NCBI RefSeq assembly: GCF_963675815.1
Contig: NZ_OY776574.1
Coordinates: 304,001 to 368,000 of the forward strand
Direction of reading: 5' to 3'
DNA from: an uncultured Desulfuromusa sp.
GTDB lineage: Bacteria; Desulfobacterota; Desulfuromonadia; Desulfuromonadales; Geopsychrobacteraceae
DNA length: 64,000 nt
Part shown: positions 47,593 to 55,441 of the stretch, in pieces
Numbering within the stretch: position 1 is the stretch's first letter
Layout of the letters: each line of letters begins with the position of its first letter
Program-made: the position numbers and the translations under genes
Notes under the pieces: model-generated
The model's database searches: none
Seen by the model: the letters and a program-made list of their open reading frames with translations, nothing else
What the model was told of the DNA's origin: nothing

Positions 47593-48533
47593 TTCCCCTC
47601 TCTGTCCAAATTTTACTGGCACTGCTTCTTGACTTCTTGATTGGCGACCCCCGTTGGTTACCCCATCCGGTCAAAGGAATCGGGCGTTTGGCTTTGTGGC
47701 TTGAAAATCCACTGCGGCAACGCTTTCCTCTGCGTATCGCAGGGATGATTGCAGTGCTGCTGATTATCACTATTAGTAGCGGTACGGTTTGGCTTTGTTG
47801 CCGGCTGGCAACAGCACTCCACCCCCTTTGCGGTGACCTGCTCTCAATTCTTCTGCTCACTACCTGTTTTGCCATGCAGGATTTGCGACACCATGCCCTG
47901 GCGGTTTATAATCCCCTTATTGCCGGGAATCTGACTCAGGCAAAAATAAAGGTCGCCATGTTGGTAGGACGTGATACAAAAACGCTTGAGGCAAAAGAGA
48001 TTTCCCGCGCTACGGTAGAAAGTGTCGCCGAAAACACTGTCGATGGCATCACAGCGCCCCTCCTTTTTGCATTTATCGGCGGTGCACCCGGCGCTATTTT
48101 ATACAAAGCCATCAATACCCTGGATTCAACTTACGGTTATAAAAATCAGCGTTACCTTCAGTTTGGCTGGGCTGCTGCACGGCTCGATGATTTGGCCAAT
48201 TTTCTCCCGGCACGGATCAGCGCACTCCTGGTCCCGCTGGCCGCCTGGTTCACAGGGGAAAACGGTTCCCGGGCATGGCGCATTTTTGTCCGTGATCGAC
48301 ACAACCATCCCAGCCCCAACGGCGGCCAGATTGAAGCAGCTTTTGCCGGGGCATTAGGGGTCCAACTGGGGGGAGCAATCAGCTATGGCGAGGTAGCATC
48401 ATTCCGCCCTTACCTGGGAGATTCGCATGAGGAAATGAATCCGGACAAAATTAAAACGGCACTCCGTCTCATGGTGGGCACTTCACTTTGCGTCGTCGCC
48501 GGCGGAGTAATATTAGAACTGTTAACAGCCTAG
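47589..48533 (+). CDS. cbiB: Adenosylcobinamide-phosphate synthase CbiB
   Basis: Joins adenosylcobyrate with aminopropanol phosphate (or aminopropanol) in the inner membrane. 314 residues, several helices; family marks LLLDFLIGDPRWLPHPVKGIG at the start, the SVAENTVDGITAPLLFAFIGGAPGA stretch and the C-terminal SPNGGQIEAAFAGALGVQLGG. It overlaps the fusion gene by 4 bases (ATGA). Also named CobD in the aerobic pathway. Confidence 0.96.
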   Translation: MIPLSVQILLALLLDFLIGDPRWLPHPVKGIGRLALWLENPLRQRFPLRIAGMIAVLLIITISSGTVWLCCRLATALHPLCGDLLSILLLTTCFAMQDLRHHALAVYNPLIAGNLTQAKIKVAMLVGRDTKTLEAKEISRATVESVAENTVDGITAPLLFAFIGGAPGAILYKAINTLDSTYGYKNQRYLQFGWAAARLDDLANFLPARISALLVPLAAWFTGENGSRAWRIFVRDRHNHPSPNGGQIEAAFAGALGVQLGGAISYGEVASFRPYLGDSHEEMNPDKIKTALRLMVGTSLCVVAGGVILELLTA

Positions 48534-48544
48534 GAGGCATCCCA

Positions 48545-49066
48545 ATGGCAAAAAATATTCTGATTTTTACCGGTAATGGCAAAGGAAAATCAACAGCCGC
48601 CTTTGGTATGGCTCTTCGCGCTGCCGGCCACGGACAACGCATTCTGATCCTCCAGTTCATGAAAGCGGACGATTCCACTGGTGAACTGATCAGTTTTCGC
48701 GAAAAACTCGGAATAGATATCCGCCTGACCGGACTCGGATTCGTACCCAAGCCCGAACACCCCAAGTATCCTGCTCACAAAGAGGCAGCACAAAAAGCCT
48801 TTGCTGTCGCACGCGAAGCGATGCAGAGTGGCGATTATGACTTGCTGATTCTCGATGAAATCTGCGGTTCTGTGAGCTGTGGACTGATTGATGAAAAACA
48901 GGTTCTTGAAGCGCTGAAAGGATCACGTGATGATCTGAATATTGTCCTCACCGGTCGCAATGCCACCCCGGCAATGATTGATATGGCTGATACGGTAACG
49001 GAAATGGTTCCCCATAAACATGCGTTGGAAAATGGGGTTCCGGCACGCAAAGGGGTTGAGTTTTAA
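48545..49066 (+). CDS. cobO: Cob(I)yrinic acid a,c-diamide adenosyltransferase (CobO/BtuR type)
   Basis: Attaches the adenosyl group to the corrinoid cobalt. 173 residues with the N-terminal P-loop TGNGKGKSTAAFG and the LLILDEICGSVSCGLID motif. The ATG at 48545 is taken because AGGAGG lies 7 bases before it; the open frame from 48488 extends into cbiB. A broken copy of the same gene is found at 51598-51693. Last gene of the cob operon. Confidence 0.96.
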   Translation: MAKNILIFTGNGKGKSTAAFGMALRAAGHGQRILILQFMKADDSTGELISFREKLGIDIRLTGLGFVPKPEHPKYPAHKEAAQKAFAVAREAMQSGDYDLLILDEICGSVSCGLIDEKQVLEALKGSRDDLNIVLTGRNATPAMIDMADTVTEMVPHKHALENGVPARKGVEF

Positions 49067-49070
49067 TTGA

Positions 49071-49112
49071 AGTATTCGGGGAGCATGTCCTTGTTACGTG
49101 CCCCCGAATACT
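49071..49112. repeat. REP-like hairpin, copy 2 (inverted)
   Basis: Arms AGTATTCGGGG and the complementary CCCCGAATACT (49071-49112) around GCATGTCC-TTGTTACGTG. Its reverse complement matches copy 1 at 43956-43996 at most positions. It lies 5 bases after the cobO stop and may also act as a transcript end, though it lacks a T-run. Confidence 0.75.
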
Positions 49113-49130
49113 ATATTCCCGGATTCATTA

Positions 49131-50519
49131 TTAAAGCACCATCACGCCCTGCCTGTCCTCTTCCTTCAAAAGTTCCGCCAGAACTTCAAGGCCTGCCATG
49201 ACTCGGTTTTGATCAGGTTCGTGGCTCAGGTTGATCCGGACAGCTCCAGGATCAAACCGATTGTCCGGCGCAAAGATATGTCCGGAAGAGAGAATGACTC
49301 CCCGACGCTCTGCCTCCCGGCAGAAGATATCTGACTGCCAGTGAGAAGGAAGAGTCAGCCAGAGATGAAACCCGTGAGGATCGGCTCGAAATATATATCC
49401 GTCAAGGATTTTTTTAGCTGCGACCTGTCGTTCCGCAGCATTGGACCGCTGTGCTTCAGTTAAAAGGGAAGCTGTCCCGTCAACTATCCACCGGCTGGCC
49501 ACCTCACTCATCAACGGCGGCACCATCCAACAACTTAGGGCCACGGCCTGACGCAGAGAGCGAACCATGGTGTCCGGTGCACGCAAAAACGCAACTCTGA
49601 GCCCAGGGGCCAGGCATTTGGAGCAAGAACTCATGTAAATGGTCCTCTCTGGTGCCAGTTCCACTAACGGCACAACAAGCTCCGGCCTGAGTGGCCCGTA
49701 CACGTCGTCTTCAATGAGAATCAGGTTGTGCCGTCTGGCCAGAGCAGCAATAGCTTTCCGCCGATCTTCTCCCATGGTGATCGTAGTTGGAGTCTGAATC
49801 GTGGGAGTCAGGTAAACCACCTTGACCTGAGATGCGGAACAGGCTCTGTCTAAAGCATCAGGATTAAGCCCCTCGTCATCCATCTCCACAGTGCGCAACT
49901 TCAGACCCAGGCGCTTTGCCATCAACCGAATGGGGGAATAGGTCAGTTTTTCGGTAACAATAGTATCTCCCGGGCAGGTGACGCTCATCAATGTGGTGAA
50001 AATACCGTGCTGAGCTCCGTTGGTGATGACGATCTCTTCATTCGATGCCTTAACACCGGTCCGATTCAACCAGGTTTTTCCTGCCTCCAGGTGATGTTTC
50101 AGATGGCCGTCACCAGTTTGGTAATCCAGAAAGACTTGAAGATCATGACTTGCTCCTAACTGAGATAAGGTACTGGCAAGATGGGCGGCTCCAGGCCCAG
50201 GAAAAGGCAGATTCCGGGAGAAATCAACAGGCCCCTGCGCCCGCCCTAAGCCTTGGGACCGATCCAGATCCTTCCGGGGAATTTTTACAAAAGTCCCCCG
50301 TCCTGTTTCTCCGTAGAGCAACCCGCGATTCACACATTCCGCATAGGCCCGACTGGTGGTATTAGGCGAAATGCCAAGCTCATAGGCAAGGATACGGTGA
50401 GGTGTCAGCCGGGTACCCGGATTTAAAATACCGGCTTCAACGGCCTCTGAGATCGCATCGGCAATCTGCCGATACTTCGGACCTTTTCCATCTTTAAGCT
50501 CAGGCTTCCAAATTGTCAT
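49131..50519 (-). CDS. MocR-type regulator: GntR DNA-binding domain with aminotransferase domain
   Basis: A 462-residue regulator. The winged helix (about residues 10-80; LTPHRILAYELGISPNTTSRAYAECVNRGL) is joined to a class I aminotransferase domain (about 95-450) with the PLP lysine in SSCSKCLAPGLRVAF (about residue 300). Such proteins use PLP as ligand to control amine, amino-acid or PLP genes. It is divergent from the EamA exporter gene, and two palindromes between them are good operator candidates. It is not obviously part of B12 synthesis. Confidence 0.92.
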   Translation of the reverse strand: MTIWKPELKDGKGPKYRQIADAISEAVEAGILNPGTRLTPHRILAYELGISPNTTSRAYAECVNRGLLYGETGRGTFVKIPRKDLDRSQGLGRAQGPVDFSRNLPFPGPGAAHLASTLSQLGASHDLQVFLDYQTGDGHLKHHLEAGKTWLNRTGVKASNEEIVITNGAQHGIFTTLMSVTCPGDTIVTEKLTYSPIRLMAKRLGLKLRTVEMDDEGLNPDALDRACSASQVKVVYLTPTIQTPTTITMGEDRRKAIAALARRHNLILIEDDVYGPLRPELVVPLVELAPERTIYMSSCSKCLAPGLRVAFLRAPDTMVRSLRQAVALSCWMVPPLMSEVASRWIVDGTASLLTEAQRSNAAERQVAAKKILDGYIFRADPHGFHLWLTLPSHWQSDIFCREAERRGVILSSGHIFAPDNRFDPGAVRINLSHEPDQNRVMAGLEVLAELLKEEDRQGVMVL

Positions 50520-50543
50520 TTCACTGGGTTCCCGTGACTGCTT

Positions 50544-50564
50544 ATATTGCTATCAGTGCAATAT
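50544..50564. promoter_or_regulatory. Palindromic operator 1 between mocR and eamA genes
   Basis: ATATTGC and GCAATAT as perfect arms 7 bases apart (50544-50550 and 50558-50564). It lies 24 bases before the regulator gene start and shares arms with the second site. Confidence 0.7.
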
Positions 50565-50600
50565 CCCTCTTGATTCAGAACAAAAATCAATGCAAATACT

Positions 50601-50620
50601 ATATTGAATGGTAGCAATAT
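50601..50620. promoter_or_regulatory. Palindromic operator 2 between mocR and eamA genes
   Basis: ATATTGA and GCAATAT (50601-50607 and 50614-50620), one mismatch and a spacer one base shorter than in site 1. It is 27 bases before the exporter gene start. Spacing of the two centres is about 56 bases. Confidence 0.65.
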
Positions 50621-50647
50621 TATCAATTGATTTCTGGAGAAAAACCG

Positions 50648-51592
50648 ATGCGCGTTTCACGACCTAAAACCGGGATCTTGCTTTCCTTTATCTGTCTCTT
50701 CATCCTTGGGGCCATGCCTGTGATTACCAACAGCCGGCCAGCCGACTCAAATGCCCTGGAATTTGCATTGGCCCTTTCCTTTTGGCAACTCATCTTTGCA
50801 CTGCCCCTCTTTCTTTACGAACTGCACTCCGGCGCAAGGAGGATGGTTTCTGCCGGATCCGGGAAAAGACCACAATTACGCACTTTTGTCGTCGGCATTA
50901 CAACGGGAATAATGTTCGGGCTGTCAACCTGGTTTTATGTGCTTTCCATGGAGCAGGCCGGTGCGATCAGCGCATCCATAGCCATTCAGTCCTACCCCCT
51001 GTTTGCCGTTCTCACGGAATTTATACTGCTTCGCCAGAGAAAAAGCTTACAGGAAACAGCCGTCACCCTTGTCCTGGTGGTGGCACTTTATTACCTCGGC
51101 ACCCAAGGTTCCTGGCAAATCATGGGCATGTCGGGATGGTTTTTTGTTGCCTTAAGTGTTCCGCTGTTGTGGAGTATTGCTCATGTCCTGATTCGACAGG
51201 AGCTGATGCACAGTCCCGTAACTCCGGCTCAGGTGACCTTTTTCCGGGTGCTGATTTCTACGATATTTCTCGGGATGGTTCTTGCTCTTACCGGCAGTTC
51301 TTTTGCCATCCTGTTGGACCCGGTGATCCTTCCTTTTGCCATGGTCATGGGATTTTTCTACTACATGGAATTGATCGTCTGGTTTTATGCCATGCAGCAC
51401 ATTGACGTCTCTCTAGCCAGCGCCGTGACCACACCCTGGCCCGCTGTCACCATGGGTCTTTCGGTCATATTCCTGGGAGAACATCTTAAAAGCTATCAAA
51501 TTTATACATTCTGTATTGTGGCGGCCTGTATTTATGCCTTACTGGCCTTGGCAATCAAAGGCGGCACCCAAAACGTTGAATCTGATCTCTAA
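50648..51592 (+). CDS. EamA-family (DMT) transporter
   Basis: A 314-residue inner-membrane protein with ten hydrophobic segments in two EamA repeats (about 10-155 and 165-305), as in drug/metabolite exporters of the DMT superfamily. The start at 50648 has GGAG 9 bases upstream; the frame extends to a TTG at 50627. It is divergent from the MocR-type regulator, which probably controls it; the exported compound may be an amino acid or amine. This is inferred from the regulator class. Confidence 0.9.
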   Translation: MRVSRPKTGILLSFICLFILGAMPVITNSRPADSNALEFALALSFWQLIFALPLFLYELHSGARRMVSAGSGKRPQLRTFVVGITTGIMFGLSTWFYVLSMEQAGAISASIAIQSYPLFAVLTEFILLRQRKSLQETAVTLVLVVALYYLGTQGSWQIMGMSGWFFVALSVPLLWSIAHVLIRQELMHSPVTPAQVTFFRVLISTIFLGMVLALTGSSFAILLDPVILPFAMVMGFFYYMELIVWFYAMQHIDVSLASAVTTPWPAVTMGLSVIFLGEHLKSYQIYTFCIVAACIYALLALAIKGGTQNVESDL

Positions 51593-51597
51593 AATTG

Positions 51598-51693
51598 AGA
51601 TATTTTACCGATAATGGCAAAGGATAATCGACGGCGGGGTTGAGAATCAGTTTCCGCGAGAAACGCAGAATGGATATCCGCTTGACCGGATTC
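51598..51693 (+). pseudogene. Relic of a second cobO gene
   Basis: Two stretches match the intact cobO closely at the DNA level. TTTTACCGATAATGGCAAAG (51604-51623) corresponds to the P-loop region at 48565-48584. The stretch 51651-51688, with GGATATCCGCTTGACCGGA near its end, corresponds to 48690-48735. About 100 bases between them are deleted and the frame has a stop codon. It begins 5 bases after the eamA stop. It must be a dead duplicate. Confidence 0.88.
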
Positions 51694-51715
51694 AAATATT
51701 GTCAAATATTTCAAG

Positions 51716-51917
51716 GTCGCGGGGTTGCGCCCCCGCTCGGCGCCATACTCTTTTGTCGTGCCACAAAATAGTATGCAGAAAAGGGCACCCGAACTCCTTG
51801 CCCTTCGGGTTCCCTCCATTCCACAGCTGCTTTGAGGATCGGCAAAAACTCGCTCCGCTCAAACATTTGCCGCTCTGTTTCTCAAATCAGCTATGGAACG
51901 AAGGCTGCGTCACACGG
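51716..51917 (-). repeat. Non-coding dispersed repeat element, copy B (inverted)
   Basis: Read on the minus strand it begins GTGTGACGCAGCC, has GGGAACCCGAAGGGCAAGG and GAGTTCGGGTGC in the middle and ends GCGGGGGCGCAACCCCGCGAC, matching copy A at 44008-44210 in order and spacing. It lies directly after the cobO relic. Confidence 0.75.
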
Positions 51918-52029
51918 GAAAGGGTTGTGTAAAAAAAACCATTGTTACGGCGAATACTCACTGACATGGGCATTAAAAATAACTGTCATATTTATACTGC
52001 TCCGGGCCTTTACCACCGCCATTCCAAAC

Positions 52030-52230
52030 CACATCCCATGTGAGCGAAGCGAGGTGGGGCCTTTTGTCTTTCTGTGAAAAAGGGAGAGGCCATCCATGTC
52101 AAGCAAACATCGATCAAAACACCGTCAGCACCGTATAAATCATGCTCCCGGCAGGGAAAGCTCTTTTTGCTGACTTTTTGGAGCGTTTGCCAAAAAGTCC
52201 GGCGGCGTGTGGGGCCGCGACCCCGCGACC
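52030..52230 (+). repeat. Possible degraded repeat element, copy C
   Basis: Shares GTGAGCGAAGCGAGG near the left end and GGGGCCGCGACCCCGCGAC at the right end (52211-52229) with the other elements, but the middle is not alignable by eye. The left limit is a guess. Confidence 0.4.
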
Positions 52231-52270
52231 TTCCTGACCTGTAGTTAAGCACCTTCTATGGATTGAATCC

Positions 52271-52299
52271 TTGACAGGGAGAACACCATTCATTATAAG
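52271..52299 (+). promoter_or_regulatory. Sigma-70 promoter for the btu operon
   Basis: TTGACA (52271-52276), a 17-base spacer and TATAAG (52294-52299), close to consensus. The start at about 52306 is just ahead of the riboswitch. Confidence 0.75.
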
Positions 52300-52317
52300 T
52301 TTGACCACAATTGAATT

Positions 52318-52505
52318 GTTTTACGGTGCTTAAAAAGCATAAACAGGGAAGTGAGGTGTAAATCCTCCACGGACCCGCCGCTGTAATCGAGCTTGAAGCC
52401 GGTAAATATGCCACTGGTGAAAAACCGGGAAGGCTATCTGCTTCTTTGACAGGAAACAATGTCGAACACTCGTAAGTCAGAAGACCTACCGTAGAACATC
52501 CACTT
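52318..52505 (+). promoter_or_regulatory. Cobalamin riboswitch controlling btuB
   Basis: Conserved parts: GTGAGGTGTAAATCCTCCAC (52361 region), GGACCCGCCGCTGTAATCG following it, CCGGGAAGG, and a downstream AGTCAGAAGACCTACC. They match the AdoCbl riboswitch. A terminator lies between it and btuB. Confidence 0.93.
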
Positions 52506-52553
52506 TAATCTCCCCGGGAAAGGGAGTGTGGACAAGCGCGGATAAATACGGAA

Positions 52554-52587
52554 ACCCGCACCTGTCATCAGGTGTCGGGTTTTTTTA
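52554..52587 (+). terminator. Riboswitch expression-platform terminator before btuB
   Basis: ACCCG-ACCTG and CAGGT-CGGGT arms around TCAT (52554-52580) followed by seven T, 44 bases before the btuB start. High B12 should stop transcription here. Confidence 0.92.
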
Positions 52588-52630
52588 TTGTGCGTTTGCC
52601 TGCTCTCACGGGAAAACAGGAGGAACACCC

Positions 52631-54499
52631 ATGAAAAGAAGTTTCATCGTACTATTCACCCTGCTACTTACAGCAGGACCACTCTGGGCAGACGCTGTCA
52701 AAATGGACCCGGTTGTCGTCACTGCCACTCGGGTTGGTACGCCGCTGAGCCAGATTGCCAGTTCAGTGACCGTCATCACTGCTGAAGAAATTGAGGCAAA
52801 ACAGCAAACCCAGTTGCTGGACGTCCTGCGTAGTGTACCCGGAGTCTCTCTTGTCCAGACCGGGTCTCCAGGAGCACAGACCTCCATATTTCTCAGGGGA
52901 ACCGATACCCGGCACACACTACTGCTGATTGACGGTATCGAGTACCGCGACGCTTCTTCATCCGGTGGCGGACCGGCCCTTGAAAACCTGACCACGGACA
53001 ATATAAAACAAATCGAAATCGTTCGCGGCCCCCAAAGCGTTCTCTACGGTTCCGATGCCATTGGCGGGGTCATCAACATTATCACCAAAAAAGGCTCACA
53101 ACAGCCTGAAGGATACGCTTCGATTGAAGGTGGTTCCTATAACACATGGATTGAAAAAGCCGGTTTTTCCGCCGGGAGCGAAACCGTCTCATCCTCTTTT
53201 TCCGCCTCCAGAACCGACTCCGACGGTTTTTCTTCAGCCAATGAAAAGGACGGCAACAATGAAGAAGACGGCTATGAAAATACGACGCTGAGTTTTAATC
53301 TCGGTGCGGAGCTTTCGGAAATCTTCTCCATCAATCTCAATGTCCATTCCGACGACAGTACCAATGATTACGATGCTTACGGTCCTATCGATGGAGACTA
53401 TAACCAGGAGACGGAACTCCTCGCCGGGCGCCTGGAAGGCAACCTGAAGCTACTGGACGGTCGTTGGAACATTGCTGTTGGCGCTGCAAAAACCGACAAA
53501 AACAGAATTGCCAATGGGCCTGTCTATTCCGACAGATATGAATATGACGGTAAAATCACCAAACTGGACATGTTGAATACAATCCTGCTGGGGAAAAACA
53601 ATACCCTTATTCTGGGTGCGGAAACGGAAAAGGACGAATTGGAGTCATTTTCCTATCTGGGTGACTACAGTAGTTTTCCGACAGTGACCTATACCCCTTT
53701 CCGCTACAAAGAAAGTGTCACCAATAACGCTATTTATATTCAGGATCAGATCACCGTCGGACAATTTTCGGCAGCAATCGGTCTGCGTCACGACGATCAT
53801 GATCAATTCGGCGGCAAAACCACCTGGCGATTCGCCCCCACCTATAACCTCACAAGCAGCGGAACACGCCTGAAAGCATCTGTCGGCACAGGGTTCAAGG
53901 CTCCCACTCTTTATCAGCTTTACGGCCAGTTACCGCCATACAATGTCGGCAATGAAGATCTGCAACCGGAAGAAAGTTTCGGTTGGGATCTTGGTTTTGA
54001 ACAGTCCCTGTTAAACAGCAGCGTCCTTATTTCTTTCACCTATTTCCATAACGATATTGATGACTACATTGATTACGACTACAGCGACGGTTATCTGAAT
54101 GTTGACGGCCTGATCACCCAAGGGGTCGAATCTTCAGTGGCATGGTATCCTTTCAGCCTGCTGGATGTTACCCTGGGATACACTTATACCGACTCTAAAA
54201 ACAAGAAAGATAATAGTCGGTTACTCAGGCGACCTCTACATAAGGGAACTTTTGATTTGAACATCTATCCAGTTGAAAAACTGCAGATCAATCTGAATGC
54301 AATTTATACCAGCGAACGGGATGATGATGAAACGCTCCCCGAGTACACGCTTGTCAATCTGGCAGCGTCTTACCAGATCACCGATAATTGCAAAATTTTC
54401 AGCCGGGTTGATAACCTGTTTGACAAAGAATATGAAGAAGTCACCGGTTATGGCACTGCAGAATTATCCGGCTATGCTGGAATAAAGCTGACTTTCTAA
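52631..54499 (+). CDS. btuB: TonB-dependent outer-membrane cobalamin receptor BtuB
   Basis: A 622-residue receptor with signal peptide (about 1-20, ending LWADA), TonB-box-like DPVVVTATRV directly after it, a plug domain (about 40-145; GGVINIITKKG at its end) and a beta barrel ending in the outer-membrane signature LTF. The ATG at 52631 follows AGGAGG by 8 bases; the open frame from 52526 runs through the riboswitch terminator and is rejected. Substrate follows from the riboswitch and the btuFCD genes. Confidence 0.95.
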   Translation: MKRSFIVLFTLLLTAGPLWADAVKMDPVVVTATRVGTPLSQIASSVTVITAEEIEAKQQTQLLDVLRSVPGVSLVQTGSPGAQTSIFLRGTDTRHTLLLIDGIEYRDASSSGGGPALENLTTDNIKQIEIVRGPQSVLYGSDAIGGVINIITKKGSQQPEGYASIEGGSYNTWIEKAGFSAGSETVSSSFSASRTDSDGFSSANEKDGNNEEDGYENTTLSFNLGAELSEIFSINLNVHSDDSTNDYDAYGPIDGDYNQETELLAGRLEGNLKLLDGRWNIAVGAAKTDKNRIANGPVYSDRYEYDGKITKLDMLNTILLGKNNTLILGAETEKDELESFSYLGDYSSFPTVTYTPFRYKESVTNNAIYIQDQITVGQFSAAIGLRHDDHDQFGGKTTWRFAPTYNLTSSGTRLKASVGTGFKAPTLYQLYGQLPPYNVGNEDLQPEESFGWDLGFEQSLLNSSVLISFTYFHNDIDDYIDYDYSDGYLNVDGLITQGVESSVAWYPFSLLDVTLGYTYTDSKNKKDNSRLLRRPLHKGTFDLNIYPVEKLQINLNAIYTSERDDDETLPEYTLVNLAASYQITDNCKIFSRVDNLFDKEYEEVTGYGTAELSGYAGIKLTF

Positions 54500-54521
54500 T
54501 TTTTAATTTTTATTTTAAACT

Positions 54522-54544
54522 GAGGGCGGATTCTATCCGCCCTC
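54522..54544 (+). terminator. Intercistronic hairpin between btuB and btuF
   Basis: Perfect 10-base stem GAGGGCGGAT/ATCCGCCCTC with a 3-base loop; only a weak T-rich tail follows. It probably lowers btuFCD transcription relative to btuB or protects the btuB message. Confidence 0.7.
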
Positions 54545-54562
54545 AACTTTTCTAGGTCAGCG

Positions 54563-55441
54563 ATGCGCAAACTAATTCTTTTCTTTTTCATCATTATCTT
54601 GCTTTTTCCTCTCAACTCATTCAGTGCACAATATGTTGATGCCCTGAATCGCACCGTGACCATTCAAGAGTCGCCGCAGCGCATCGTTTCTCTGGTCCCC
54701 AGTATCACCGAGACTCTATTCAATTTAGGGCTGGAAAACCGTATTGTCGCAGCAACCGATTTCTGCACCTATCCTGAAGCCGCACAAAAACTCCCAAAAG
54801 TTGGCGGTTATGCCGACCCCAGTCTGGAAAGTATCCTGATTTATCAGCCAAACCTGGTGATTGCCGCCGCTGATATGAATCGTCCCGCCTTGGTCCGGAG
54901 ACTGGAACTGATGGGGATTCCTGTTTATGTGGTTCATTCGCAGACAGTTGCAGAAACACTAAAAACAATCCAGGACATCGCCCTCATCACCGGAGCAGAA
55001 AAACAAGGCAAGAAACTGGTCGACTCTATCAATAAAAGAATCCAGACGGTTCAACGTCAAATTGCCGGTCGTGCGCCAGTGACAACGATTGAATGTGTCA
55101 TGCTCCAGCCATTGACAGTTGCAGGACCGGATACCTTTATCAATGACATCATCAACATTGCCGGGGGAAAGAATGCAGTGCCGAAAGGACCGTCCCGCTA
55201 CCCGACCTGGAATACAGAAGCTTTATTGAGCGTTGATCCTGAAGCCATCATTGTTTCAACTTATCCGGGACAACCGGCGCCAAAACATTTTTTTGATGGC
55301 TGGCCGCAATTAAAAGCGGTCAAAAATAACCATATCATCTTGATCGAAGCGGACTGGATCCATCGTCCGGGCCCCAGGATGATTCTCGGCATTGAGGCAT
55401 TAGCCAAAGCACTTCACCCGGATATTTCAATTGATGAATAA
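54563..55441 (+). CDS. btuF: Periplasmic cobalamin-binding protein BtuF
   Basis: A 292-residue class III binding protein with an N-terminal signal peptide (LILFFFIIILLFPLNSFSA, about 3-21). Family marks: RIVSLVPSITETLFNLGL near residue 40, TDFCTYPEAAQKLPKVGGYADPSLE, and a C-terminal IHRPGPRMILGIEAL. It passes B12 to BtuC. The last codons overlap btuC by 8 bases. Confidence 0.92.
   Translation: MRKLILFFFIIILLFPLNSFSAQYVDALNRTVTIQESPQRIVSLVPSITETLFNLGLENRIVAATDFCTYPEAAQKLPKVGGYADPSLESILIYQPNLVIAAADMNRPALVRRLELMGIPVYVVHSQTVAETLKTIQDIALITGAEKQGKKLVDSINKRIQTVQRQIAGRAPVTTIECVMLQPLTVAGPDTFINDIINIAGGKNAVPKGPSRYPTWNTEALLSVDPEAIIVSTYPGQPAPKHFFDGWPQLKAVKNNHIILIEADWIHRPGPRMILGIEALAKALHPDISIDE

Larger units (their letters stand above)
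51593..52262. other. Gene-free stretch between eamA and the btuB promoter
   Basis: About 670 bases with no intact gene. It holds a broken cobO fragment, one clear and one doubtful repeat element, and sequence with no recognised function between them. Several open frames here lie within repeats and have no ribosome site. Confidence 0.8.

Noticed and set aside
52526..52630. N-terminal extension of btuB
   Set aside because: It would translate the riboswitch terminator; the ATG at 52631 has AGGAGG and starts a proper signal peptide.
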